This document shows, piece by piece, positions 1-10,347 of a stretch of 40,531 nt of DNA; positions within the stretch are counted from its first letter, which is position 1, and each line of letters starts with the position of its first letter. The notes under the pieces are model-generated. The model had not been told where the DNA came from. It ran no database searches and saw only the letters and a program-made list of their open reading frames with translations. A program made the translations under genes and the position numbers. Origin of the DNA: Clostridia bacterium (GTDB lineage: Bacteria > Bacillota > Clostridia > Christensenellales > UBA1242); contig JAQVYC010000011.1 in NCBI GenBank assembly GCA_028708805.1, positions 1 to 40,531 on the forward strand. Reading direction: 5' to 3'.

Positions 1-204
1 TAAATTTATACTATGTTATAGTAACACGAAATTTTATAAATACCAAATACTTTTTTGATATTTTTTTATTTTTTTTCATTTTTTACAACATTTTTTGATT
101 AAAAGCTATTTTTTGGTTTATTTTATTAAAAAAGAAAAACATAAGTCTAGATTGATAATTTATTTTAATTTTATGGTTGTCTTCTAATCAATTTAATTAA
201 TAGT

Positions 205-233
205 TTGACTTATTTTGATAATTGTATTATAAA
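205..233 (+). promoter_or_regulatory. Sigma-A-type promoter of the virD4-like gene
   Basis: TTGACT at 205-210 and TATAAA at 228-233 are separated by 17 bases, each one base off consensus. The predicted transcript would start about 40 bases before the ATG at 281, which has an AGGAG ribosome site just upstream. The rest of 1-204 is AT-rich with no gene I can see. Confidence 0.55.
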
Positions 234-280
234 TTTATTAGGATATAATAAAAAATTTAACTTTTTAATTAGGAGCTTTA

Positions 281-2254
281 ATGAAATCTTTTATAGGTGG
301 AGCTATTATAGTTATAATTGCATATGCTTTGGGGGTTGGTCTTGGGGGTTACTTAGAAGGGTTTGAAAATATTTCAAACCTGTTAATAAGTAATTATGCT
401 TTGCTTGCGGCAAGTGGTTCCTTCGTTTTGGTTTTATTGTATTACACAAGTAATACCAACAAAATAAAGCCAAAATCTAAAGCTGGCGAAGGAAAAACCA
501 AAGAAGGAAAAAAAATGTCGCAATACTTTGATGCAAAGTGGGTAACCGAAAAAGAACTTTTGACAGATTCAAAATTTATGTTTAATACATACAAGTCTCT
601 GCCAACCGTCAAAAAAAGTGGAATTGTTGTAAGAAATCTAGTGAAAAACAACAAACTTCAAGTTAATATGTTTAAACCTATTCATACTCTTGTAATAGGA
701 ACAACAGGTTCAGGTAAAACAACACTCATTGTTGACCCAGCTATTAGAATTTTATCTGCCACTGCCGAAAAGCCTTGTCTTGTTATAACCGACCCTAAGG
801 GAGAACTTTATATAAAACATTCAAGACAACTTAGAAAACAGGGATATCGTGTTATGGTTTTAGACTTGCGTAATCCATATGCTTCAACAAGATGGAATCC
901 TATGTCTAATGCATACATTCAATATCACAAGGCAAAAAATTTAGAAAAAGAAATAAAAGTGCATAATGGAGGTCGTCCTCAAAATTTCAATTTAAAACTA
1001 TCATCTTCAAAATATCAGCATGTTTGGTATGAGTACAATGGTGTCGCATATGCAGATAAGCAACAGCTTATGAATGATGTACATGTAAAAAGGCAAGAAA
1101 TGATAGACCAAGCGGAAAACGAACTTCGTGAAATTGCCGTTAACATTGTTCCTATTGAAGATAAAAATGAGCCTATTTGGGAGCGTGGAGCTCAGGACTT
1201 TTTATACGGTTTGATGATTGCAATGCTTGAAGATAGTATGGACCCCCGACTTGGAATGACTCTTGAAAAATTCAATTTTTATAATTTAAGAGCAATTGCG
1301 ACCAGATCTGACCCAGACCCTGATAATCCTTATGGCACATTAAGAGATTATTGTGGTGGAAGAGAAAAATTCAGTAAAGTGCCTGCTTTAACAACAACAT
1401 TAATAAATAATGCACCAAACACAATGCGAAGTTATATGGGTGTTTTGCTTTCAAAGATATCTATATTTCAAGACGGCGGAATTTGCTATGCAACAAGCTT
1501 TTCAGATATGGAATTTGATGACTTTGTAGATAAGCCAACAGTTCTTTTCATTAAAGTTCCAGATGAAAAGGAATCTAGACATTGCATTGCAACAATGTGT
1601 ATTTCTCAGTTATATAAAAAATTAATTAACATAGCAAGTAATAGCCCTAATTTAGAATTATCAAGAACTGTTTACTTTTTATTAGATGAGTTCGCAAACC
1701 TGCCTAAAATAGAAAAAATGGACACAATTATAACAGTTGCCCGCTCTCGAAAAATATTTTTTGAATTAGTAATACAATCATATATGCAGCTGGATAATAA
1801 ATATGGCAAAGAAGTTGCAGATACAATAAGAGGCAACTGTAACATTCAAATTTATTTAGGAACAGAAGACCAAAAAACCAAAGAAGAATTTTCTAAAATG
1901 TGTGGAGAAATATCTTTGGAAATGGAGAATGTCTCAACTAGCAAAGGCGACAAAAAAGATGCAGGAAACACATCAACAAAAAGCACGCAAGTTGTTACTC
2001 GCCCACTTATTGGACCATACGAACTTGGGCAATTGCCTTACGGCACTGGCATAGTAAAAATATTTCAAATTAATCCTATAAAAACACCTTTTACCCCTTA
2101 TTATAAAGTCCCTGAATTTGACCAGTCAAAAGCTGCTGAAGAATATGTTAAAACTCAGCCGTTTAACGAAAGGGATTTATTTTATGATATTGGTGAAAGA
2201 AATAAAGTTATTTATAAACCTAAAATGCCTGATTTTGATGATTTTGATTTTTAA
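281..2254 (+). CDS. VirD4/TraG-family type IV secretion coupling protein
   Basis: Type IV coupling proteins are membrane-anchored hexameric ATPases that bring DNA-protein or protein substrates to a secretion channel. Seen here: two N-terminal hydrophobic segments (about residues 4-25 and 38-55), a Walker A GTTGSGKTT at 140-148, and a Walker B region FLLDEFANLP with D469-E470. The segment after it (VARSRKIFFELVIQSYMQL) is typical of the TraG/VirD4 motor. The 657-aa length is normal for Firmicutes members. The ATG follows AGGAG. The gene has its own promoter (205-233) and a strong terminator (2289-2323), so it appears monocistronic; no relaxase, VirB4 or VirB6 gene lies downstream. Whether partners lie upstream of base 1 is unknown. 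Family assignment is secure; the substrate is not. Confidence 0.93.
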   Translation: MKSFIGGAIIVIIAYALGVGLGGYLEGFENISNLLISNYALLAASGSFVLVLLYYTSNTNKIKPKSKAGEGKTKEGKKMSQYFDAKWVTEKELLTDSKFMFNTYKSLPTVKKSGIVVRNLVKNNKLQVNMFKPIHTLVIGTTGSGKTTLIVDPAIRILSATAEKPCLVITDPKGELYIKHSRQLRKQGYRVMVLDLRNPYASTRWNPMSNAYIQYHKAKNLEKEIKVHNGGRPQNFNLKLSSSKYQHVWYEYNGVAYADKQQLMNDVHVKRQEMIDQAENELREIAVNIVPIEDKNEPIWERGAQDFLYGLMIAMLEDSMDPRLGMTLEKFNFYNLRAIATRSDPDPDNPYGTLRDYCGGREKFSKVPALTTTLINNAPNTMRSYMGVLLSKISIFQDGGICYATSFSDMEFDDFVDKPTVLFIKVPDEKESRHCIATMCISQLYKKLINIASNSPNLELSRTVYFLLDEFANLPKIEKMDTIITVARSRKIFFELVIQSYMQLDNKYGKEVADTIRGNCNIQIYLGTEDQKTKEEFSKMCGEISLEMENVSTSKGDKKDAGNTSTKSTQVVTRPLIGPYELGQLPYGTGIVKIFQINPIKTPFTPYYKVPEFDQSKAAEEYVKTQPFNERDLFYDIGERNKVIYKPKMPDFDDFDF

Positions 2255-2288
2255 TATGTTTATTTAAGCATTAAAAAAATAATTTTTA

Positions 2289-2323
2289 AAAAAATAATAA
2301 TTATTTATTAATTATTATTTTTT
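2289..2323 (+). terminator. Terminator after the virD4-like gene
   Basis: A perfect 14-bp inverted repeat (2289-2302 and 2310-2323) with a 7-base loop, made only of A and T and ending in T6. The A-rich 5' arm and T-rich 3' arm fit an intrinsic terminator, though the GC-free stem would be weak. Confidence 0.5.
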
Positions 2324-2405
2324 ATTAATATTTGCAATATTTTTTAATCTTTTTTATTTATAGTATAAATATTATAATAATATATAAAATATTAATAAAG
2401 AACAG

Positions 2406-2434
2406 TTGCAAATAAACACAAATTTTGATAAAAT
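2406..2434 (+). promoter_or_regulatory. Candidate promoter of the giant surface-protein gene
   Basis: TTGCAA (2406-2411), a 17-base spacer and TAAAAT (2429-2434). The predicted start site falls in an inverted repeat, TTATGA (2439-2444) and TCATAA (2452-2457), just before the GAGAGGA ribosome site. The repeat could be an operator or a small 5' hairpin. Confidence 0.4.
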
Positions 2435-2469
2435 AATTTTATGATATGGTGTCATAAAAGAGAGGAATT

Positions 2470-5400
2470 ATGCTTTTAAAATATAAAAAATTATTTTATA
2501 AAATAATAGCTTCATTTTGTTTTTTAATTTTAGGAGTTTGTTTTTTAAGTGCATCTGATTATTCGCAAAAAATAACCGTTATGGCTGATGACATAAATAA
2601 TGTAACTTATTTTTCAGCCAAAGTAAATACTGCACCTTACACAGACGGACAAACCATTTTTTTAAATAACGGGCAAACCTTAGCAATTACTTTCGGAAAA
2701 CCAATAGGCGAACCTCATGAAGGAACAGTGAACACTTATTCAAGCAACGAACAAATCGGGGATTATATGCTGTCTTACTTAACAGGATTTAGCATGGAAA
2801 TCAACGGATCCAAAATTAATTATAATTATTATAATCTAGCAGATAAATTTTCAGTTGAAAAATATATATATGCTCCAGATTATCCAAATCAAACTTACCA
2901 GGAAGAACGAGAATATTTTACAATGAACATTAATCTAGCAGATACTGATTTTTTTCCTTCTGGCGAATATGTACTTTCCTTTTCTAATTATGTAGAACAT
3001 AGTGGAACAGATTATGCAATATCTATGAGAAAAGATTTTTTAGTCACATTTTACATTTTTAACACAACAGATTACTTCTCTTCTGACAGTGCAACTAATG
3101 CTAAAATAGAAATGCTAAACACTCGTATGGTAGCTAAATTAGACACCACCTACAAAAATTATTACTATTTTAATTATAGTAACTATACTACTACTTCAAC
3201 ATCATTTAATTATTTGCCAGAATTTAATTTTAACGCAAATAAGTTTACGGTTGAAATATTTAAATCTTATCAAGGAGTAACAGTTTCCTGCACAGTAAGT
3301 AAATTTGTTGAGAATTATGTCAAACTGGAAGGTACAACCTCTTCAAATTTTTTGGAAGTAACCTATAATTCGGAAACAAATAATCTTTCAATTAATTTTA
3401 AAGATTTAGGCGAATACATTATAAAATATAATTTTATTTATACTAAAAGCGATGACACCTTTGTTTATTTAACAAACAGCAATTTAGATGATTTTAAAAA
3501 TGATATGCTTTATGTTTATGGGTATCAGTTATTTTATTTTGATATTAATGAACAACAAAAAAATGAATTTAAAGAAGTTTACGACGCTAAATGCGATTTC
3601 ACATCTTCTGCCGATGTGAGTTATTTATTGTCATATGCAAGCTTGAAAAACTCGGCTGAAAGTGATACTGAAATGTTTGCTAAGTTAAATCTTAAAACAG
3701 CAGTTTCGACAAACCAGCCTGTAATTTCAGTTAAATACAACACAAAATTAAAATCTGAACATTCATATTACTATGTTTGGGATACTGAAACAAATGATTG
3801 GGAAAAACAGAATGATATTTATTTAAAGAATACTTATACAAATGGTTCATTTGCGGATGCAGGCACTTATCTTTTAAAAACAGTTTATTCTTATGACAAT
3901 AATTACAATTCTAGCGGAATAACCGCCCCCGGCGAATTATTTACTCAATATTTCTATTTTACTATTTCAAATACAATTGCCTCTTTTTCGGTTAAAGAAT
4001 TGGTTACGGATGAAGTCGGCAATACAACTGAAAATGTTTTAAGCACTAATTCTTACACGCAAAATCCTGTTAATGTTGTTTTAGGCGCACAAGGCATTTT
4101 TAATAGCGATATTAGGATTGATGTAAGTGCTAAAAATTATGGTCTTGTAAATTATACCACCATTGCAACTTTAATAGGCTCGACAGATGAACAAGTTTAT
4201 AACTTTACAAGCAATTTGAATTATAAAGTTACACTTTATTTCGGACTTAACAAAATGCAGGTTTCTTACTTCACAATTGATAATACTAATTTTGAGAATG
4301 TTAAAATTTTAAATGTCAAAAAATCAACCTCCACTTCAAATTATTATGTGAAAAGTAATGAAATAGATTTTTTCACTAATCAAGCGGTTACTGTTCAGTG
4401 GAAAGAAAAGCTTAGTGGAGCAAGTAGCAAGGCTTATTTTAAATATATTCCTTTTTTAAACACAGGTCATATTCAACCTAATTCGAACCAGTTTATAACT
4501 GACAATGCTCTTCCAACTAATTTTTCTTTAGATTTTCAAATAACCGACACCCTATTCTCCGCTAAGCATTATAATTCACAAGGTTTAACTCTTGTTACGG
4601 ATAGATATATTTTCAGCGAACAAGGATTTTACATAATATATCTTGTTGATGATGCAGGCAACTGGCAATATGTTCCTTTTTGCATTGATAAAACAGAAAT
4701 GACGATTTGGCAATATTCTTATTCATTAAACCAATATCAATCACCTCAACGATATAATGTTGTATCTTCCGATACTAGGCTTGAATGGGGAAAATACAAA
4801 TTAATTAATTTAAACATTGATATAAATCAATTGGAAAATATTGCAGATAAATGGGTTAAAGATGTTATAAAAAGTAAATATAACAATGAATCTGATAACG
4901 ATATATTTTTAAGCCAATTTTATAATGGAAAGCTTTATTTTGCTTCGGAAATAAATAGTATTATGTATTTGCAAGAAGGCTCTTCTTTTGTAAAACTTAC
5001 TAACACATATTCTTATAGAATCAACCTTAATGAAACTATTGAAAACACTACCCTAGTTATTGAAATGACTTATGTTTTTCATTTTATAGATGAAAGTAAC
5101 CCTAACTTTAATTCTGCTGGCTCGCTGTCGAATGAGGACTTTGCTAATCTAGCAAGCAAAAATTATAGAATAACAACATCATCAGATGCTTCGAAGTCTG
5201 ATATCCTTATAAATACATTAAACACAAGTGCAGATAATTATTCTAATCTGAACTATAATTCTGATAATTTATCTCAAGCTGGTTTTACTGACTCACATTC
5301 TTATGATTCTGTTTATGAAACCTACAATGATAGCATAGATACTCGAAGTAAATATTTTTATACAACCGGAGTCACATTAAATGGAAACATCTCGCTTTTG

Positions 5401-8400
5401 AGTTATATTTTTATTGCGAACCCGTCTACTTTAATAACGGTAGAAAAAGTGGCAATTTATTATTATAGCTATGAAATCACAGAAAATTGGCAATTTAAAT
5501 TAAGCGATACCGCTATTGAAACAGTTATTTATGATGCAGTGAATAACATAGATTTAACAACATTAATCTCTGGCGGTGATTTCTCAGGTTTTCAGGCATA
5601 CAATTTAAATACAGAATATAATTTAGCAACAAACTCTCATCAGACGAAAGAAGGAAAATACATTGTCGTAAGAACCTATTCTGATGAAAGTAATGTTGAT
5701 GCTTATGATTACTTAATAAGAGAATCCGTCTTTATGGTTGACCGTCAAAATATTGTGTCTTCCCCTGTTTCAGTCGGTGAAGATTATATGAGTATTATTG
5801 GTCAATATATTTACATAAATGTATTAAATGGCGATATAAATAATGTTAAATTTAATGATATATATATGGCATATTACAACGACAACTATATATTAGAAAC
5901 AAACAAACTTCCTGTTGTTTCGTTTGTTCCTGTTTCTAAATATGGTAGCGGTACGGATGACAATTTTATTTTTTATGATGTTATGCAATATTTTTACACA
6001 ATGACATCCGACACTGAACAAAATTATTATTTAAAACGATTTCAATATGATTCAGTGGATGAAAAGTCTATTCTAGGTCTTTCATATTTTGGCAGAGGAA
6101 CATTGACAACACAAGATTTCAACTTCCCTACTAAATTAAAATATATTAACAATACAAGCTTTGATTTGACGGTAAAAATTGATTATGCTTATGATATTAA
6201 CGGTGAAAGAAGTAATATTTATAACAAATCTGATAGCCAAAATGGTTATTTTACTTCTGGAAATTTTAAAGATGAGGGCTTTTATTTCGTTACCTTAACT
6301 CAGAATTATGCAAATGGATATATACATCCGAATGTGAGAAATTCTTTTTCATTTGTGTTTTATATTTCTAAGTCTGCCCCACAATTTGAATTTTTAGATT
6401 CGAATGATGAAATTTTAAATAATGTTGATAATTCTGACTATAATGTTTCTTACACAAATGCAAACACTATTAAAGTTGCATGGTCTGACCCCACAAGTCC
6501 TTATATGGCAAAAATTGATATTATTGATAGTGGCTCAGGTAAAACAAACGGAATTTATTATTATACAAGTGCAGACCCTCTAAAACGATATCTTTCTGTA
6601 CAAGATATTGTAACCGATGGATTAAACCATTATTTTACTTTAAATATTTCTAATTTTGCCAACTCGACCATTGTTTATGTTTATATGGAATATGAAGGAA
6701 ATGTCCGCAATGATTATAGCAGTATAATAAAGGCTCTTTACATAGACCGACTAGCTCCAACTAGCACTTTAAATACCCTGCTTGCTTCAACGACAGTGAA
6801 TGGAACAAATGTGGGGAGTTATTCAAGAGTTTATGTTGACCAATATAATCAGCAAACATTAACCGAAAAAAAATATAATGTAACTGTTTCTTCTGGACCT
6901 TTGGCTTTCTACACTTATGCAGTAGAACTTACAAATGAAAACTTATTGAAATTATTTAACACACAAAATGCTACTAACAATTATTTTACCGAAGGCTATT
7001 ATTATTATGCTCTTAACATAGGTAGCGCTGATAATTTAAAAACGGTAACAAATATAACCTCAGCTAAGCACGCATATTCAACTCACACTGTACCGATTAT
7101 ATTAACACAAATTAATGCAGGTAGCATTTATGAGATAGTTGAGCAAGATTTAGCTGGGAATATTTCAATTTATACTGTTTATTTCTTTAATAAAAATCCT
7201 GATGGAATTGTATTAGAATTTGAAAAACAAGAAACAGATGTAGACAAACGAGTTAATTATAAATACAGCGAATTAGAGCAAACGCAAAATATTTTTGCAA
7301 AAGATAATTTTAAAGTGCTTAATGTGAATTTACATAATTATAAATGGACTGTTTTAGATGTTAATGGAATTATTTATTTAAATACTCCTTATATGGATGA
7401 AAATAATTATTACGACATTTCTAATTGGGCAGATTTAAGTGCTACTCCTAATATTTTAAATATAGAAAACTTTTTATCATTCAATAGTTCTAGGAATATT
7501 CAAAAATTAATTATAAACGAACCTTGCCAAAGTTATAATTATACCTTTAATATTTCAGTTACAAATGAAGTGTTAACTTCTTCTTCGTTGATTGAGCAAG
7601 AAGGTATTAAAGTTAATGGCAATTCATATTCAGGTGGTATTTTCATTAGACTTGCTTCTATGAGCATTTACAGCTGGGAAAATCAGCAATATAAACTAAT
7701 TTATGAAAACACTGGAACATTTACTTCTAATAATAATGTTGCCTACGCTTCTGCAACTAATTCTTGGATATTTACTATTACCGACCCCGTAATTGCCTAC
7801 AAATATGTTTTTACCGATAATTATGGAGAAAGTTACATTTATTATCATACTTTTGGAGAACCAGTAATTGAAGAACAAATTGTTGGTGATGTTGATGAAA
7901 TTCCATTGCCAGATGAGAGTGGTAGCGGTTCAAATTTATGGAATGTAGGTTTTGATAATATCAGTTTTTATTATAGCAATGTAGATTATTACATTTATAT
8001 GAATGTTGAATATTTAGAATATAATTTAATAACTAAATCATATTCTTGGAAAACTTTCGACCCTGCTGGAGCCACAACTGAATACGGAACTTTAATTACA
8101 AGCGGAATGTCATCAATATATTATAATTGCTTTAATGTAAGTGGCAAGCCTTCTATTAATTGTGTTAACTTGCTTGCACAAGCTTCAACCTTAGACTTAG
8201 ATAACTTTAATGGCGGGATAGCCAAATTTACAATTACATTAGTAAATGTGAATGAAAATCCAGCAGTCGCATTAGAAAATGTTATTCATAAACGAATAAT
8301 GATTAACAATTTGAATCCTAAAATTGAACTCTTTGATAAAAACAATGACAATAAAACAAGTTTATTTGAAGGAAATTCTTTGTTCTCAGGACAATTAAAA

Positions 8401-10221
8401 ATTAGATATAGTACCTTAAATTATGATAATCCAGCAATGTTTTCAACACACATTACAATGCAGTTCGAAAATGCTGATGAAGTTGCATTTGATTCAGGTT
8501 TAAGTGTAAGCACTCCTGGTTCATACTTGATAAAAACATATATTACAATTGAAGGCATTGATTATTTGTATAAATCTCAGGGATTTATCATTTCAGAATC
8601 TAGCACAGATTTTTATAAACTTCTAACATATAATAGCCAAATAGGAATGTGGGAAGAAAAACAGAGTACTGGTAAAAAATTTGAATATGATAATAAATCT
8701 TATTCAACACATTATATTGTAAACACAGAAAATTATAAAATCAGCATAGATGAGGAGCAAGATATTGAAGTAACCGAGCTTGACTTTGTTTATAATATAG
8801 ACAGAACTACAACTAGATTTTATAATATATCTAATCTAGGTTCTACAAGTACATCTATAAAATATTACGAAAAAATAATTGCTATAACATATGTTTACAC
8901 TGAAAACTTGTTAACAAATATATTTTATTACACAGGCTCCGACCAAGTGCCTACGAATTTAAAAGGCATTTCAACGCAAATTGTAACTACAACAGTAAAC
9001 CAAAAACTTTCAACTTTAACAATAGGATATCACTCATATTACGGTATTAAGGAAAATATAGTTAATGTTTCTGTTAAAATTAATGTTGGCGGAAATGAAG
9101 TTGATTACACTCCAATAAAATCAATTCTTACAAACAACACTAACACGATTACCTTAACAGAAGCTGGAACTTATACAGTTTATTTCAATGATCAAGCAGG
9201 CAATATTCATAATTTTATTGATGAAATATATGGATATCCAAGTAAGTCTTACGAAATTGTATATGTTAACGGCGTTATGTATCAAATAAACGGCAATCAA
9301 CCAATAGAAAATGGAATTTATAATGACGAAGTTCGAATTTCTTTACCAGAAAGTTTCAACTCTTTATATGATGCTGGTGGAAAGCCTATTATAAATGTAA
9401 AGAGAAACGGCGAAGATTACACAAGTAATGTGAGTAAAGAAAAAATCAGTAACGATTACATTTTAAATGTGCCGGGATATTATGAGGTTTATTTCAGTGC
9501 GAAAATTGACAGTTATGATGTTCGCCATCAAAAATATTCATTTACAATTTTAGACTCAACCGAAGCAGGCTGGGCATTTGAATATTCTGAGTATGCAAAT
9601 TATGAAATAATTTCTGTTAAAAAGAATCAAACTCTAATAGATTTAAGCAATTATTTTAATTGCAACACATACACAATAAAAGTAGACGGTGCAAACACTA
9701 CTGTTAAATATTTAAAAAATATTTTAATATCTCTTTATGATGAAATTACAGGTGCGGGACAATATGAAATTACAATCAGAACCAATGTAGGAGTTACTAA
9801 TCAAACATTTACATTTAGTTTTAACATAAGAGATACTGGAACTATTCCGATTAAAATTTCAGTACCAGAAGGTACTGCAACCTCAGATATCATTATTATT
9901 AGTTTTAATGCGGCTGATTTATATAATAAACTTGGAACATGCAGAATATTTATAGATGATAAAAACTTTCTTCTAATTGATAGTAATTATATTGAAAACC
10001 TTTTACCATCAGATTATAATAGGCAGATGAAAATAGAAAGCAATGGCATTAAATTTATTCAAGTTGTAACACCATCAGGAAAAGTGCTTTACAGCTACAA
10101 AATTATAAAACAAGAACCTTTAAATGCTATATCAATAATAATAATTGTTTCTAGTGTTTTAGCTGTAACCGCTTTAACTGTAACAGTTCTGCTACTGCGA
10201 AGACGAATGAAAATTAGATAA
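2470..10221 (+). CDS. Giant single-pass surface protein with Ig-like repeats (2583 aa)
   Basis: No named family recognised. Visible: a signal peptide (positively charged start, hydrophobic core, cleavage probably near residues 29-33), about 2500 extracellular residues rich in Tyr, Asn, Ser and Thr, and a C-terminal membrane helix (about 2555-2577) followed by the basic tail RRRMKIR. There is no LPXTG motif, so anchoring should be by the helix. A motif of the form Y-x-(V/I)-x-D-x-AGN recurs near residues 725 (VDDAGNW), 1557 (EQDLAGNIS) and 2239 (NDQAGNI). This is typical of bacterial Ig-like beta-sandwich modules in adhesins and cell-surface proteins. Cysteines are rare. A Gly/Ser/Asp-rich linker lies near 1805-1820. 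It could be an adhesin or a very large envelope protein. It follows the VirD4-like gene but has its own promoter, so a functional link is only a possibility. Confidence 0.85.
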   Translation: MLLKYKKLFYKIIASFCFLILGVCFLSASDYSQKITVMADDINNVTYFSAKVNTAPYTDGQTIFLNNGQTLAITFGKPIGEPHEGTVNTYSSNEQIGDYMLSYLTGFSMEINGSKINYNYYNLADKFSVEKYIYAPDYPNQTYQEEREYFTMNINLADTDFFPSGEYVLSFSNYVEHSGTDYAISMRKDFLVTFYIFNTTDYFSSDSATNAKIEMLNTRMVAKLDTTYKNYYYFNYSNYTTTSTSFNYLPEFNFNANKFTVEIFKSYQGVTVSCTVSKFVENYVKLEGTTSSNFLEVTYNSETNNLSINFKDLGEYIIKYNFIYTKSDDTFVYLTNSNLDDFKNDMLYVYGYQLFYFDINEQQKNEFKEVYDAKCDFTSSADVSYLLSYASLKNSAESDTEMFAKLNLKTAVSTNQPVISVKYNTKLKSEHSYYYVWDTETNDWEKQNDIYLKNTYTNGSFADAGTYLLKTVYSYDNNYNSSGITAPGELFTQYFYFTISNTIASFSVKELVTDEVGNTTENVLSTNSYTQNPVNVVLGAQGIFNSDIRIDVSAKNYGLVNYTTIATLIGSTDEQVYNFTSNLNYKVTLYFGLNKMQVSYFTIDNTNFENVKILNVKKSTSTSNYYVKSNEIDFFTNQAVTVQWKEKLSGASSKAYFKYIPFLNTGHIQPNSNQFITDNALPTNFSLDFQITDTLFSAKHYNSQGLTLVTDRYIFSEQGFYIIYLVDDAGNWQYVPFCIDKTEMTIWQYSYSLNQYQSPQRYNVVSSDTRLEWGKYKLINLNIDINQLENIADKWVKDVIKSKYNNESDNDIFLSQFYNGKLYFASEINSIMYLQEGSSFVKLTNTYSYRINLNETIENTTLVIEMTYVFHFIDESNPNFNSAGSLSNEDFANLASKNYRITTSSDASKSDILINTLNTSADNYSNLNYNSDNLSQAGFTDSHSYDSVYETYNDSIDTRSKYFYTTGVTLNGNISLLSYIFIANPSTLITVEKVAIYYYSYEITENWQFKLSDTAIETVIYDAVNNIDLTTLISGGDFSGFQAYNLNTEYNLATNSHQTKEGKYIVVRTYSDESNVDAYDYLIRESVFMVDRQNIVSSPVSVGEDYMSIIGQYIYINVLNGDINNVKFNDIYMAYYNDNYILETNKLPVVSFVPVSKYGSGTDDNFIFYDVMQYFYTMTSDTEQNYYLKRFQYDSVDEKSILGLSYFGRGTLTTQDFNFPTKLKYINNTSFDLTVKIDYAYDINGERSNIYNKSDSQNGYFTSGNFKDEGFYFVTLTQNYANGYIHPNVRNSFSFVFYISKSAPQFEFLDSNDEILNNVDNSDYNVSYTNANTIKVAWSDPTSPYMAKIDIIDSGSGKTNGIYYYTSADPLKRYLSVQDIVTDGLNHYFTLNISNFANSTIVYVYMEYEGNVRNDYSSIIKALYIDRLAPTSTLNTLLASTTVNGTNVGSYSRVYVDQYNQQTLTEKKYNVTVSSGPLAFYTYAVELTNENLLKLFNTQNATNNYFTEGYYYYALNIGSADNLKTVTNITSAKHAYSTHTVPIILTQINAGSIYEIVEQDLAGNISIYTVYFFNKNPDGIVLEFEKQETDVDKRVNYKYSELEQTQNIFAKDNFKVLNVNLHNYKWTVLDVNGIIYLNTPYMDENNYYDISNWADLSATPNILNIENFLSFNSSRNIQKLIINEPCQSYNYTFNISVTNEVLTSSSLIEQEGIKVNGNSYSGGIFIRLASMSIYSWENQQYKLIYENTGTFTSNNNVAYASATNSWIFTITDPVIAYKYVFTDNYGESYIYYHTFGEPVIEEQIVGDVDEIPLPDESGSGSNLWNVGFDNISFYYSNVDYYIYMNVEYLEYNLITKSYSWKTFDPAGATTEYGTLITSGMSSIYYNCFNVSGKPSINCVNLLAQASTLDLDNFNGGIAKFTITLVNVNENPAVALENVIHKRIMINNLNPKIELFDKNNDNKTSLFEGNSLFSGQLKIRYSTLNYDNPAMFSTHITMQFENADEVAFDSGLSVSTPGSYLIKTYITIEGIDYLYKSQGFIISESSTDFYKLLTYNSQIGMWEEKQSTGKKFEYDNKSYSTHYIVNTENYKISIDEEQDIEVTELDFVYNIDRTTTRFYNISNLGSTSTSIKYYEKIIAITYVYTENLLTNIFYYTGSDQVPTNLKGISTQIVTTTVNQKLSTLTIGYHSYYGIKENIVNVSVKINVGGNEVDYTPIKSILTNNTNTITLTEAGTYTVYFNDQAGNIHNFIDEIYGYPSKSYEIVYVNGVMYQINGNQPIENGIYNDEVRISLPESFNSLYDAGGKPIINVKRNGEDYTSNVSKEKISNDYILNVPGYYEVYFSAKIDSYDVRHQKYSFTILDSTEAGWAFEYSEYANYEIISVKKNQTLIDLSNYFNCNTYTIKVDGANTTVKYLKNILISLYDEITGAGQYEITIRTNVGVTNQTFTFSFNIRDTGTIPIKISVPEGTATSDIIIISFNAADLYNKLGTCRIFIDDKNFLLIDSNYIENLLPSDYNRQMKIESNGIKFIQVVTPSGKVLYSYKIIKQEPLNAISIIIIVSSVLAVTALTVTVLLLRRRMKIR

Positions 10222-10280
10222 GCGCAAATAAATTATAATGATTTTAGTTTGCCTATGTTTCTCGAATTAATCTTTAAAAA

Positions 10281-10306
10281 AAGCACACTAACCATGTGCT
10301 TCTTTT
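10281..10306. terminator. Hairpin terminator between convergent genes
   Basis: AAGCACA (10281-10287) pairs with TGTGCTT (10295-10301), with a T-rich tail on the plus strand and a T-run (from the A-run at 10276-10282) on the minus strand. It can serve both the giant gene and the cyclase gene. Confidence 0.65.
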
Positions 10307-10347
10307 ATTGCAAAAAGTATTTAATGCTAGCTTATAATGGCTTAGAT

